This document shows, in pieces, positions 45,170 to 57,799 of a DNA stretch of 60,000 nt. The translations under genes and the position numbers were made by a program. The notes beneath the pieces are model-generated. The model was not told the origin of the DNA. It worked only from the letters and a program-made list of their open reading frames with translations, and made no database searches. Source of the DNA: Polytrichum commune (Eukaryota > Streptophyta > Polytrichopsida > Polytrichales > Polytrichaceae); the NCBI GenBank assembly GCA_950295325.1, contig OX485804.1, forward strand, positions 57,774,429-57,834,428, in the 5' to 3' direction. Within the stretch, counting starts at the first letter, position 1, and each line of letters starts with the position of its first letter.

Positions 45170-45787
45170 GACCGTTGGATTCCCGCCGGTTAGGAAGAAA
45201 CCTCTCTCTCTCTCGCTTGCTCCCTCGCATGCTTGCTTGGCTTGGCCTTTGCAGCAGCCTTCAGCTGTTGCGTTGCGTCAGGCGGGAGGAAGTGTAGGGG
45301 AAGGCAAGCGCCAAGAAGTCACTCTGCGGGCCAGCGGCGCGGCCTCTCAGAGTGTCAACAAATGTTGTATCGCCACTCTGCATCATCCCTTGGTAGCTGC
45401 GAACCCTTTGGCCAATCAGAAACGGCGGACTGAAGCAGAAGCGGGACGAACGGTTTCGGGAGGGCAGCAATTAGTGGTTGAGTAATTAGCGTTTGTCGAT
45501 GCTCTCGAATTAATTCGGCAGCACCGCGTTGGAGTCATCGCTGCGTGGTGTGTTGGTAAATTCTATCGGAGCCGTTTAGAGTGTGGAGAATAAGGGGACG
45601 GTTTCGTCTTGCGGGTAGTGTGTGGAAGCAGTAGGGCATTTTCAGGGGAGGAAAGAAAGCGAGGAGAATGGGAGCGGGGTGGGGGAGGTTGGGGAAGGGA
45701 ATCAAACGTGGATATGCATGATGAGTAATAAGGATTGCGAAGGGGGCGTGAAGTGAACGTGTATGCATTAGCCGAGTTGGTGCGGGT

Positions 45788-45830
<43 letters not shown>

Positions 45831-46790
45831 GAGGGTTTGTGCTATTCAAGAACGCCACCAAATGTCGTGTCGCCACTCTGTTTCATCCCTTGGTAGCTGC
45901 TAACCTGTGGCTTCTCAGAAACGGCGGACTCAATCAGAAACGAACGAACGGTTTTGGGAGGCCTCAAGTGGTGAAGTGATTAGCGTTTATTGACGTTGCT
46001 CTCGAATTATTTTTCATGCGAAGAAGCACGGCGTTGGATACATGGCTCCTGTGTGTTGAGCCGTTTAGAGTGTGGTAGAGAGTTGGACGGTTTCGGCTTG
46101 CTGGTAGTGCGTGCTGGCATTAGGGCACTTCAGGAACGCAAGAAAGAGAAAGAGGAGGATAGGAATTAAGCGTGGGGCTGCAAGAGAGAGAGACGAGGGT
46201 TTGCGCCATTGGATTCTTGCCGGTTAGGGAGAGCTTGACCTCCGAGTTCTCTTGGCTTGTCTTTCTCTTTTTCTCTCGTGTGCGAGCGGGCTTACTTGCT
46301 TGCTTGCTTAGCAGCTGCTACGTTGTGGCCGTGCAGGGGGCGAGGGCAAGCGCCAAGAACTTATTCTGCGGGACAACGTTAGAGCGGCGTCAAGAATTTC
46401 AAAAAATGTCGTGTCACCACTCTGCATTATCCCTTGGTAGCTTCTAACCTGTGGCTTAATTAAAAACGGCGCACTCAATCAGAAGCGAACGGTTTCGGGA
46501 GGCCACAAGTGGTGGAATGATTATTGATTGTTCATGCTTTCGAATAAATTTTTTGCGAAGGGGCATGGTGTTGGAGTCATCATCGCGCCGTGGTGTGTTG
46601 GTCATTTTGAGCCGTTTAGAGTGTGGAGAAGTGGGGGACGGTTTCGGCGGGTTGGTAGCGTGTGGAAGCAGTAGGGCATTTTCAGAGGAGGAAAGAAAGA
46701 GGAGAAGAATAGGAGCGCGAGGGGGGAAGGGATTCAAGCGTGGGGGATTCAAGATAGAGAGAGAGTGACCAGGATTGACGAAGGTGTGAG
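45170..46790. repeat. Three diverged tandem segments upstream of the FLD-type gene
   Basis: The anchor 'ccactctgcatcatcccttg' occurs near 45371, 45871 and 46414. It is followed each time by 'agaaacggcggactcaatca', 'cgaacggtttcgggagg', 'gccgtttagagtgtgg' and 'gcagtagggcattttcag' blocks. 'ttggattc..gccggttagg' appears at 45176 and 46208. Periods are about 500 and 540 bp. A long (GA)n run is at about 45790-45830. The block is GC-richer than its flanks and could include promoter or 5' UTR sequence. Confidence 0.75.
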
Positions 46791-46880
46791 TGAAGTTACT
46801 GTGTAAGATATGATTACTGTGTAAGATTGAAGAAATGTAGAACATGAAGAGAGGTGCAAGTTTACAGGAATGCTTGAGGG

Positions 46881-46889
46881 AATATAAAG
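46881..46889 (+). promoter_or_regulatory. Possible TATA element of the FLD-type gene
   Basis: 'aatataaag' lies about 45-50 bases before the start codon and is the only TATA-like word close to it. This spacing would leave a short 5' leader. An upstream start and a leader intron cannot be excluded. Confidence 0.25.
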
Positions 46890-46926
46890 ACTAACAGATT
46901 ATAAAGATTAAAATTCTCTAGGGCTG

Positions 46927-47169
46927 ATGCACGATGGAGGAAGAAGAACCACCGATCACTGTGGAGGATGTGCTTTTGAGCACCGAGCAAGAAGAACGAG
47001 CTGCACTGGCAAGTTCAGCAGCAGCAGCATTGCAGCACAAACATGTCGAGGAGGAGGAGGCCCCTGTTGTTATGGGGCTATCCCTAGAAACAAAAACCTG
47101 GGACGAAATAGGCATGGACGTGACGGAATTGAACAGCGGCGAGACTCAAGGGACGGAAGCGCAATTTGA
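46927..47169 (+). other. Overlapping upstream ORF at the FLD-type start
   Basis: An ATG seven bases before the main start opens an 80-codon frame in a different phase that overlaps the main coding region. Its context (gctgATGc) is weaker than that of the main ATG (cacgATGG). It may lower translation by leaky scanning; its peptide has no recognised features. Confidence 0.35.
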
Positions 47170-47966
47170 CTTTGAGATCCTTGATGTGATGGAGGCAGCA
47201 GAAGTGGAGCACGAAGCAGCATCTGCCGAGGAAGAGGTAGTTGAACTGTCTGTAGATATTTTTGATGCTCCCAATGTACCGAAAGGTGAGGGATTGAGAG
47301 CGGCTGATATGTCGTCTTCGACATGGAGCATCATGGAGCAAGCTGGTAAAGAGACAGCGAAGGATGCAGAATTGTTTCTTGACGAGCTGGAGCTAGCAGA
47401 ACCAGCTATAATAATGGGTTCTTCTGGTCAAGCAGATGATACGGATGACCTTGTTGACGGTTTATCATCGAGGAAGAGGAAAGCGTCCGGTTCTGAGAGC
47501 CCAGTCGATGCTCCTAGTGATCCATTGACTGCAGCAACTTTTCAGGGAGCTGGAGTCGATTCTACAAAACATCAAGAAGAAGAAAAAGTCATGGCTGGGA
47601 GTTCGGCGGAAGAATTTGTGCTCTTAGAATCCGAGGAGGATGACACATTAGAAGTTCCGAGGAGTGATGCGAAGCCTTTGCAATCACAGCCCATGGAGGT
47701 TGTCGACTTGGGTGGGGACAGCGACCAGAGTGAGGGTGAAAATGGTAACGAAAGATCGGTAAAGAAACTAAAGACCTCTGATTTTCAAACAGCAAATATC
47801 TTCTTGGCTGAACAAGAGATTGTTGCAGAGAGTGTTGGAACAAGGAAGAGAAAATCCAGTGAGTCCAGAGACTCAGATCCAGCTATTAAAACGTCGAGAG
47901 TGCAACTTGAGAAATCTGATACGGGGAGTCTGGACACGGCTGGAAAATTGGTGGATACCTCTCCTG
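46934..47966 (+). CDS. FLD-type exon 1 (acidic N-terminal extension)
   Basis: This encodes 344 codons plus 1 nt and is rich in Glu, Asp and Ser. It ends at donor CTCCTG|GTGAGT (47967). Reading through the donor stops after three codons, which supports splicing. No domain is recognised; basic clusters suggest nuclear localisation. Confidence 0.82.
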
Positions 47967-50900
47967 GTGAGTGAGTCTAGCAGCAACAGAGAGAATGACT
48001 AGAATTAGGGTTTCGCTCATGATCTCTGACAGTACTATAAAAGGGTCTTTGGGTTTATACCTAGCAGTTGAGAGAAAGTAACGGATGTCAGCATGGTGTC
48101 TCCTGTGACCTCTAAAAGGTTATAGTAATTAAGCAAAAATTTGGATGTCACGATGGTGTCTTCTGTGACCTTTAAGGTTACAGTTCTTCAGTTCGTCCTT
48201 GCTGCTTTTACCAAATAAGTAGAGCGATTTTTCTGCCAGCTACAAAAGGAAACACCAGGTTCAATATGCCTTTCAGATATCTGCAGGGCCAAGAGCTTCA
48301 TCCTCAGGAAAGAAATTCAGCAATCTCGAAATATGTGGCAATGCCTCTTTTGCACTGCATAATGAGCAGCTGTCCTGAGGATTGAAGAGACGCCATTATA
48401 GGATTGAGAGCATGATTTGGTATCTGCACTTTTGCAAGGTATCCGGAAACTGTCATTTTCTGAATTTGCTCAAGTTTGGATGAATGGGTAGGTTTCCCTC
48501 TCCTCTTGCTTTTTCACAAAAAAAGAAAAAGAGCATTGAGGTGATAGTTCAGGTCTTTCGGATTCACATGACCATGTCAGGATATGTCCCAATTTATTGT
48601 CTATCTTGTGTTAGCACTTGTTTACAAACAAGCAGATGCAGTAGAATGCTGCCAAGTACATAAATATTTGAATGGTTGTATGCTTGTGTACTTGTAGCAA
48701 TTGTACACGCTTGACCTCTTTCCATTTCCTGGTGCTCGTTTTTGCTAAGTTTTGGTTCTTCTATTGCAACAATATAGATGTATTGCGCTCTTCAATTGCT
48801 CGAGTTTGTGTTTGGCAGAGTTCTAAGTCCACATTTCCTGCGCCAGAGAGATCTCTTGGTCCTGGCCATTTAATCTTCACATCATTCGCTTTCTATTGTT
48901 ACTACGCACCTGCGTCAACAAACCAGCACGTGTGCACTACTGGTAACCTGCGGTTTGTTTTGACATTATATTGACAAATTCCCTGCAGGTGTTGCAAATC
49001 AAGAAGTGGGAAAGGATTCTACAGGACATCTGGCATCAAAAAGGAGAAAGAAACGACGAGAGAGTATCACTTTGCCACAGGATACTCTGGAGCAAGTAAC
49101 CTCCAAAGGAATGCGCTCCCTTAGACATCAGGTCCGAGTGTCAACGTATGATGAGTCGCTTGCAGATGCAACCATAGAAGAGCATATTGGAACTTTACCT
49201 TCACGAGCCCAGCGCCGAAGGAAGAAGCTTGCACTCTCTGAGAAAGCCTTTGATGCTGAAGCTGCTATTGCTTCTGCCATTGGATTCCCAAGAGAGTCTT
49301 TGACAGAAGAAGAAGTTGAAGCAGGAGTAGTCCTAACCGTTGGCAGCCAGGAACAAGTGAATTACATCCTTGTTCGGAACCACATACTAACAAAGTGGAG
49401 GGAAAATGTGTGCGCTTATATTGAACAGGATACTATAATGGAGTCTATTCGTGCACAACACAAGGGCCTTGTGGCAACTGCTTACAAATTTCTCTTAACA
49501 CATGGGTATATCAATTTTGGGGTAGCGCCAGCCTTTAAGGCTGCTAGACCCCAAGAGACTAGTAAAGCTTCAGTGATTGTAATAGGTGCAGGACTGGCAG
49601 GTCTAGGTGCTGCTCGACAGCTTATAGCTTTTGGGCACAAAGTTGTCGTCCTGGAAGGGAGACAACGACCAGGCGGACGAGTGTATACTAAAAGAATGGA
49701 AGGAGATAATTTGATGGCTTCAGCTGATTTAGGTGGAAGTGTAATAACTGGGATTGAGGGCAACCCTCTAGGAGTATTGGCACGGCAGTTGAATATACCC
49801 CTCCACAAAATACGGGAAAAATGCCCTTTGTATCAACCAAATGGACTTCCTGTTAAGGAGGATGTTGATTCAAAGGTAGAAATCCAGTTCAATAAGTTAC
49901 TTGACAGCGCTAGTAAGTGGCGGGAGGACGTGGAACAAGCGGCTGATAGTATTTCGTTGGGTGTTACGCTTGAGACCTTACGAGAAATAGAGGAAGTAGG
50001 TGGGACTCCTGAAGAGCGACAACTATATGACTGGCATCTGGCCAATTTAGAGTATGCCAATGCGGGGCTTCTCACAAAGTTATCACTTGCATTTTGGGAT
50101 CAGGATGACCCATATGAAATGGGAGGGGACCATTGTTTTCTTCCGGGAGGAAATGTGAAGATTATTCAAGCATTAGCTGAGGATATTCCAGTATTGTATG
50201 GAAAAACAGTCCATACAATCAAGTACGGGCCGGAGGGCGTCAAAGTGTGGGTTGGTGAAGAGTGTTATGATGCAGATATGGCCCTCTGTACAGTTCCCTT
50301 AGGAGTTTTACAAAGAGGTATGGTAAAATTTGAACCTGAGCTACCACAACGGAAGCAGGATGCAGTCAAGAGACTGGGATTTGGCTTACTCAACAAGGTT
50401 GTCATGTTGTTCCCTGAAGTGTTTTGGGGCTCTGAGTTGGACATGTTCGGGCATCTTGCGGAGAATCCCAGCAAGCGTGGTGAATTTTTCCTCTTTTACA
50501 GCTATGGCGCAGTAGCTGAGGGGCCTCTTTTGTTAGCCCTGGTTGCTGGTGAAGCTGCCATAGAGTTTGAGCAAACTCCTCCTTTGCAAGCGGTGACACG
50601 AGTGATGAACGTCCTTAGAGGTCTGTACTCTAATCTTCTGACGTACTTCCTCTTAGGAAATATGAAGTTTCCCCTTTAAAGGTTCTGATTGTCACTATTC
50701 ATATTCTATGCATGCACTTTACTCAAGTGAAGAATTTAAAGTCATACACTTAGAGTGTGCAAGTGGTCTACTCAATGGTAGAGATATATGTATGCAGATG
50801 GAAATAATAAATATTCTGAATAAATTAGATTTATGTGTAGAGCAGCAGATTTTCTGCTTGGGTGATGAGCATTCTCACTTTTCTATCTGAGCATTGCAAC

Positions 50901-51839
50901 AGTGCATTTTTTGTCTTTTAAGGTTCTAAATATGAGTTCTTCATGCTCTATGTACAGGCATATATGAGCCTCGGGGTATCCAGGTTCCAAATCCAGTTCA
51001 AACAGTCTGCACACGTTGGGGAAGCGACTATCTCTGCTATGGTTCTTATTCAAATGTAGCAGTTGGTGCATCAGGAGATGATTATGACATCTTGGCAGAG
51101 AGTCTTGGAGATGGCCGCCTATTTTTCGCTGGAGAGGCCACCATCCGCAGGTATGTATCCATTGAGTTACCTCTACTTGTCCATTTTAAGTGTGTTCTCT
51201 TTGGATGTAATTATTATGTCCCTCCCTATCTGATGATCACCATTGTACAGGTACCCAGCCACCATGCATGGTGCTTACATGAGTGGCCTTCGAGAGGCAG
51301 GTAACATTGCAGCAGCAACTGCAGCAAGACAATCTGCCCCAAAGGGAGAACAAAGAATACCCAAGGACATGCACTTCTATTCATCCACACTAGTAGAGCT
51401 ATTTAAGGAGCCAGACCTTGAGTTTGGTAGCATCTCGATCATCTTTGACCATCAAACAAATGACCCCAAATCCATTGTCCTTGTGAGACTCTTGTGCGGA
51501 GGACCAAAAAGGAACAAATCCGCTGGTTTTATCACTACAGAAAGTGGGAAGATTGGTGATGCACTTGCCCCTGAACAGCAATTACATTTGTACACCACCA
51601 TTACAAGGCAGCAGGCTTTTGAGTTACGGGAAGTACGTGGTGGCGATTCTGGCAGATTTGCCTACCTATGCCAAAAACTTGGAGTGAAGCTCGTGGGCCG
51701 CAGGGGCCTTGGTCCTCAAGGGGATGCCCTAGTAGTTGCTATTAAATGGCATAGAGCCACCAGAAAATCAGCCGAAGTCATGCGCCCACCCAAGCCATAT
51801 AAAGCTCCTGCCACTTCTGTGGGGGCCTCTCCAAAGTAG
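46934..51839 (+). CDS. FLD: FLD-type lysine-specific histone demethylase (SWIRM + amine oxidase)
   Basis: Exons 46934-47966, 48989-50620, 50958-51150 and 51251-51839 join to 3447 nt, an intact frame of 1148 residues plus TAG. The family uses FAD to remove methyl groups from histone H3 lysine 4 in the nucleus; Arabidopsis FLD represses the floral repressor FLC. Visible in order are an acidic disordered N-terminus (1-344) with basic patches SRKRKAS and TRKRKSS, a basic SKRRKKRRES patch (361-370), a SWIRM domain (about 430-525), the dinucleotide-binding GAGLAGLGAA (544-553) and RPGGRVY. Next come LNKVVMLF with the conserved flavin-site lysine (Lys814), and FFAGEAT with TMHGAYMSGLREA. No Tower insertion is present, as is usual in plant homologues. 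A C-terminal extension (about 1000-1148) containing ELFKEPDLEFG, NDPKSIVLVRL and LGVKLVG matches FLD rather than LDL1 or LDL2 as I know them. The long first exon makes it larger than typical FLD. Confidence 0.9.
48989..50620 (+). CDS. FLD-type exon 2 (SWIRM and FAD-binding core)
   Basis: The acceptor ATTCCCTGCAG|GTGTTG is at 48988 and the donor CTTAGAG|GTCTGT is at 50621. The phase-1 junction with exon 1 gives G-V-A-N-Q-E. The exon carries the SWIRM domain and most of the amine oxidase domain. The 1022-bp first intron has no further gene. Confidence 0.9.
50958..51150 (+). CDS. FLD-type exon 3
   Basis: The acceptor TATGTACAG|GCATAT and the donor ATCCGCAG|GTATGT frame 193 nt. It encodes IYEPRGIQVPNPVQT, CTRWGSDYLCYGSYS and GRLFFAGEATI, the C-terminal half of the amine oxidase fold with FAD-contacting residues. 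Confidence 0.9.
51251..51839 (+). CDS. FLD-type exon 4 (end of amine oxidase and C-terminal extension)
   Basis: The acceptor CATTGTACAG|GTACCC completes R-R-Y-P-A-T-M-H-G-A-Y. After the catalytic domain a conserved FLD-like tail of about 150 residues follows. The TAG stop is at 51837-51839. Confidence 0.9.
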
Positions 51840-51953
51840 AGTCGATCTCTGAAGGTGACCCTTGTCTGATGATGAAACACTTATATTGGACGAAAATACA
51901 GCAAAGCACACACATTGTGCTTCATAGTCAGGCACACAGAAGTCAGGAAACTG

Positions 51954-51959
51954 AATAAA
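51954..51959 (+). terminator. Polyadenylation signal candidate for the FLD-type gene
   Basis: AATAAA lies 115 bases after the stop codon, the first such hexamer downstream. Confidence 0.45.
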
Positions 51960-53755
51960 TAGCACAGTTTGACATCTCAGTCTGTAGTGCAGAAACTGAG
52001 CAGACGATCTCAAGCTGGAGTTATCACGCTGTTCTAACCTCTTCAGGGAAGTTAGCCCCAATTCCTAGATGATCCTAACAAAGAAATCAATACACTTAAG
52101 ATCCCCACACTTTAGATTGTCAAATTCCAAGACTTCCAGAAACCATCAGGCACTCAACAAAACAGCTTCTAACATCACTGGAGGACACTTAACTTAGTCT
52201 GCAAGTGTTTAATTCTCAAATGGGAAAAAAGATACCTGTAAACATGGTTCTGAACATCTAGAACTGCTGGGCTGGGCTCTCGCCCTACATGGCATCTCAT
52301 ATCTTGTACCAGTTCAATTGTGATTAGGGACGATAAACAAGCCAAATTAGTCCCAGTCTGTCAAGTGTTGGCGGATTTTAGTACTTCATCCCAATTTTTT
52401 TTGTATTCCATCCAGGATCAAGTGTATGTACTAATGCCTCGCCTCCCAATGTCCTTTACAGGGTGGCCCCCGATTCATTTGAAGGTGAGTTAATGTCACC
52501 CCTCAAGATTAAAGACTAGTATGGAGGTATTGAAACCGTGCATTATTGTAAAACCTGGATGAATTGGCATGGAAAGTGTTGAATTTGGATCCAGCACGTG
52601 TCTTGAGCAGTAACACCTAACATTCCGGAACGGGTCTCAATTTCCAATCATCAGATCTTGCTAAAAAAGAAGTATTTCTTAGCAGTTTATTTTCCCAAAG
52701 GGTAGCTCTTAAATTTGTCTTTTACCTATCAGCTCCAAAAGTCCAAACATAAATTGTCATGAATGGTTATCCCACATACCTCACGAAGTGCTCACATCTT
52801 AAGAGATATTTTGTGACTGTCTGGTGTTTCAAATTTCCACCAATTTATAGTAATTGGAATTACAGCATATGGTGTTACCTTTCCCAGTGGACTCAATGGG
52901 ATTCATATTAATGATGAATCTTCAATTTATGTATTCTAAACGCATAATGCAGGACCAAAAGTTTCTTTTTCCCCATATTTTTAACCATATGGATGTGATC
53001 CTGTGATGGTGCTTCATAATGTTTTTTCTGATATTTTTCAAGAAGCCCTTGGAGATGTTATTTTGTAACCCTGCAGGGTTAAAAGCTACTAAGGCTCCCA
53101 TAGTGTCCTCCCTAGTTGGGCGAAATGGTGGGCTAAGGAAATACCTGGCAATTCTTTCTCAAAATTTGGTTTCTTTTTCGGTACAAAAATGGTCAATTAA
53201 AATCTGCCTTTATATGTGAATGAAAGTTCCCAGTGATGCGATGTGACTGTTTATATGATTATATATCCACAAACTGGATTTCTTTCCAGTCACTTACCAT
53301 TTCTACGCTATATTTGCATGTTAGCAAGCACTAGCATTTTCAAAATCACTAAAATATGGTACTGTGATTAGGTATGTTTTTATTTTCTTCATGAAGCATA
53401 CTTGTCCTACACCTCTCACCCATGTGTGTAAGCCTCGTCAAATGGAAAGTTATCTAGCCTCCAAAAAGGCTGACATAAAACATCCTCACAACCGACCCCA
53501 TATGGTTTCTCAAGTTGTTTCTGAGGTCAGTTTTCATGAAGATAAGGGTGGCAAAAGTCCTCTCATCTTCCACACTTCCCATGACTTGAACTACAACAAT
53601 CTTAGCAAACTTATGAAACTCAGTTTCAAAGCAAACAATGCATTGATTTCGAGGTTTTGCCATATCAAGCTCAGTGGGTTTTGACTAGCATGATGTTCCA
53701 TTCCCCATGTAGAATCGTTCTTCATACAAATCTTGAAGTATGAAGGTTGCACATC
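51960..53755. other. Downstream flank, no gene
   Basis: The first part may be 3' UTR of the FLD-type gene. Plus-strand frames at 53019-53219 and 53364-53684 show no family features. Confidence 0.45.
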
Positions 53756-53759
53756 AAGT

Positions 53760-55300
53760 TAGATGTGCAATGACCATGGGCAACTCCCCATCTGCCCACC
53801 CCATACCACTCTATGAGGATCAACAAATGCCTCGGGAACATTTCCTCGCATGATATTGTGGTCAAGTACTGTGGGTAGAAAATTTCCAAACGCATCCATG
53901 ATATCAAACACAGGGAAGTGTTTCTCAAGCTCATCACACACTTGCGAGGTAGCAATGGCACACTGGTGTTGCACATAGGACACACATTGCCCCAAACGTT
54001 AAGGGGTGACCTCCATATAGAGGGAGTTTTGAGCTTTTGTGGTTTTCATCAAAATGCTTGAGCTTGCAACCTTCATGGCAAGGCTTTGAGAGCCGGTATT
54101 CAAGTCTTGAACCCATTCTGTAGTTACATGCTTGAAGGTGTTCTAGTAGAGTTCCTTGAATGGCCTAAACACCTCCTCGATGTATGCACATTGTCAATCG
54201 GCATGCCAAGCATAAAGATCAGACTGAAAAATCTTTATGGCTACATCCCCTATGGAGCAATTCCGATCTTGATTGAATATCATGAGGTAATCCAATGCAT
54301 TCATCATAGGGAGGATGCACGACAAACCTAATAGAATATGCAAATCACATAATAACTCAAAAAAATTCATGGCATGGTTGTTCAAGTTCTTATTTGTGTG
54401 TATCTTCAAAACAACCCAAAACTCTTTTTGCAAATTGTAACATGCTTATCCACGGAGTCTTCACATTTCTCAAAATCCCCCCCCCCCCCCCCCTTCTTGC
54501 TTCCACGACATTGGCCACATCTGCCAACTTTTGGCAACGCTTAAGACTATGGCAAAGTACCCATAGAGTGTTTCAAGAAGATCCTCTATCTTCTGCACAA
54601 TAACATGCTTTGGGAGAGTCTAGACAACTAGGTTAGAACAATGAGACATGCAATGGACGCCTATGATGAAGGGGTAGTCTTTGTACTTCAATTGCACGGT
54701 CACACCTATGCGCACACCCTAGAATATGCTCACACCATCAACGCCAAAGCTTGCAATCTTGTTGCCAAGCTCATCTCATATTAGGCCCCCGACTTCCATG
54801 AAGGACTTGTTTTCAAACCACAAGTAAAGGAAGCCAATCCCAGTCTTGCATGATGTAAGCATGCACGCTTATCCAAGACTGAGGATCTGATGTAGTAACC
54901 TTGTCACATGAAATTGATATATACTTGGCCTTTTGCATCAATGATGATGTCTTGGCCAACACAACCTCATTCAAGCAATCAACCATTCCCCAACCAATAG
55001 ATGTAGACCAATGTTTTCGAGGAAAGTGAGGTACACATAAAATCAAGAACCTCACTCATACTTTGCAAATCACTCGTGGGACGACCATCACAGAGTAGGA
55101 TGAATATGATGGTGAACTGGACAATTTTCTTTTCTTTTTGAAAGTCCCCACATATGCCAATTGCTCAATGACAATGTTCTTGTTCAAGGCAAGGAACAAA
55201 GCTTCCTTTTTAACGTGAACACTCTCCCTAGTAACAAACCATTGCCCTTTGACACAATTGTGATCCTAGAACATCCTATTCCTCTCATACCTTTGTCTCC
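53760..55300 (-). pseudogene. Broken hAT-like transposase, minus strand
   Basis: Minus-strand fragments appear in the order expected of a hAT-superfamily transposase. They are YISISCDKVTTSDPQSWISV with HAYIMQDW (about 54923-54820), GVHCMSHCSNLVV (about 54670-54630), KIEDLLETLYGYF (about 54590-54550) and FELLCDLHILLGLSCILPMM with NALDYL (about 54360-54270). Stops and frameshifts separate them, and a C homopolymer (about 54477-54494) interrupts the middle. Terminal inverted repeats were not found, so element ends are unknown. Confidence 0.6.
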
Positions 55301-55521
55301 TATCTCTAGTTTCGGTAACTACCAAAGCTAGATCAATATCAATAGGAGCCCAAAGGCCCTCAAGAAGAGGCGCAAAGGAACCAAACAAAAAAAATTAAAA
55401 TTAAAATTAAAACTTCTATATTTGAAATTAGTTTGGCACTCTAAGAGGGGGAGCCATCTCTAAGAATTGGACAACATGTAAAACAAATGCAGCATGCAAA
55501 GAATCGGTAACCAACACATAC

Positions 55522-55522
55522 A

Positions 55523-55570
<48 letters not shown>
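55522..55570. repeat. (AAT)n microsatellite
   Basis: About 16 uninterrupted AAT units. Frames reading poly-Ile or poly-Tyr across it are artefacts. Confidence 0.95.
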
Positions 55571-55571
<1 letters not shown>

Positions 55572-57795
55572 GGAAGCAGTGGCAAGGAGGAGACTTATAC
55601 ATGCACTTACCTTGCAACTCATTGTTCCCCTGCTCCAATGGCTCTCTGTCGACCATGCTCACTCACATTGCTCATCCCATGTGTTCATAATTGCAGCTCA
55701 TCCCCTTAGCTCATCCCTTGATTTATCTTTGCAGCTACAAGCCCTACAAAACACACAATGTGGTCAAAAGTCAAGACAATACGATCATCTTTGCATACAC
55801 AAAAATGAGCAAAAGACCAATGACATGCATAGATGAATTCCTAAAATTGGCGATGGCCACATTGAAGAGATGAATGGCGAGGAGGTGGATGTTGCATCCA
55901 ACAAAGTGGCGAATCGAAACACCATGGCAAGACTTTAGATTGGTGATGGGAAGCTCAATGTGGGGGGTTCATGCAAGTGATGTGAGATCTCATCCACTTG
56001 GGAGGGTTGGTAGTTGGTGGCACTTGAGTGTCAAATCTGGCTACTAGATGGAATTTGGGGGAGGGGGGGCCATGGCGATTCTACTAACTTTATCATTGGG
56101 AATGTTGGCTATACCCAAAATTTTGGGTGAGGCAATTGGCTATTTGTAGCATGGGTTGGATAAGTAATTGGCTACATGCCCTAGTTTCTTACCCGTGTTT
56201 TAACACAAGGAGGTCGACACTCGGAAAAACAAGTAAATAATTTGCAAAATTTTGTCAAAAGAAGATACACTGCTCTATATACATTTGCTAATCTATGGAA
56301 TTTTTTTGAAATAAATTCAAGCTATTTAACTTGCTTGAAATAGAAAAAAAAAATCTTAAAGTGCCGCTTTGAGGCCTAAATACCTTACTAGTTTTGGTTA
56401 TGGCATGTTTAACACAAATGTGTAGATTTTGGTGCCTACATGAGAGTCATCCATAAAGTCTCCAAGTCAAACCTAGGTGACTTGGCAAGATAATGAGTTT
56501 GAGAGCTTATGCATGACCTTGGGGGGGTTGGGCTCTTCATACCATGTACTAACTAACATGTGTAGAAATGGGTACTATATGAGGCATTAGTGTACATAAT
56601 GTACATAAAGGAAAGGGTTTTTTTTTCCCCTCTACTGTGTACAATTAGAAAGGCTATTAATATTCTTGAAGTAAAGATAGATGTATAGAAGGGGGCCCTA
56701 AGGTTCAGAGAAAAATGGACAATAGATGTGTTAGTTTCATCCAATTTATGTTTTCATCCATTATTGTCATATGGTAATAATGTCCACTAACTACCATGTT
56801 TATTTTTGTTAGGGTTTACATTTGGGTTGTAGGTATATACAAACTAGAGGTTCTTGCAATGGAGCCCTTGTCAGCCCTTCTCTCTAGATTGTGGCTAAGT
56901 CATTGTGCTCTCGTCTTTGATTGTTTGATGCAATTGTTGAGTTACATCCTATGGATGAAAACATGGTCAATAATTTTCTCATTGGGAAGTGAAAGTGGAT
57001 TGTACATGTAATACAAGCCTAGTGATATCATGATTTTTATCATGTATATGTATTGGAGGCATTTATCAAATTAAATTGAAAAGCTTAGTATAAATACACA
57101 AGTCTATTTTCTAGCCTATTGTAAGTACATATACATCTACCTTTATTTCAAAACTCTTAATATCCTTTTTAAATGTACACACTAGAGAATGTCTACAAAT
57201 TTCTCATATATAGGAATTAATTTCATAATAGACCCACGCATGTCATTTAGGTTTCCAATTAATAATCCACCCCCTAGGATGTGTAATGTCATCCATATAT
57301 TGTTAAGGCTTAAATTGATATGTTAGATGAATGGGGTCATGCTATAAAAATCCAGCTTTTTACATTGTTCATTGACATGTGCAATTAGGTTGTCCCACTC
57401 TAGTTTACCGACATTTCATATTATTTCGTAATGTTTATAACCACATGATCAAAATACATGAATTTTCTTTTAAAATGGTTGAAATAAACAAGGTTATAAG
57501 TTTTGTGATTTGTTTTTGACTTAGGGTAAATTTGCATGGGTAAGAGGCAACCTATTGATAAAGAAAACATATTGCACATATCAGTGAAGCTTTTCATACT
57601 AAAATTGGTGATAAGTGCTTAAAGAAAAAGAAAAAGAAACTATATGTTGAGACATTATGCAAATTCAACCATGGCAAACATTCATTGACAAAAATAAAAT
57701 AAAAATTGAAAGGACATTGATGATGTAGGATCTATTGACTAGGATTACAAGAAAAACATGAAGGGGTTGGAAGGGGGGGGGGGGGGAGAGGTTTG
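55571..57795. other. AT-rich intergenic stretch, no gene
   Basis: Chance frames only. A poly(G) run occurs at about 57771-57787. Confidence 0.45.
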
Positions 57796-57799
57796 AGTT

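Noticed and set aside
55428-55662. Frames with poly-Tyr, poly-Leu or poly-Ile runs
   Set aside because: They are translations of the (AAT)n microsatellite.
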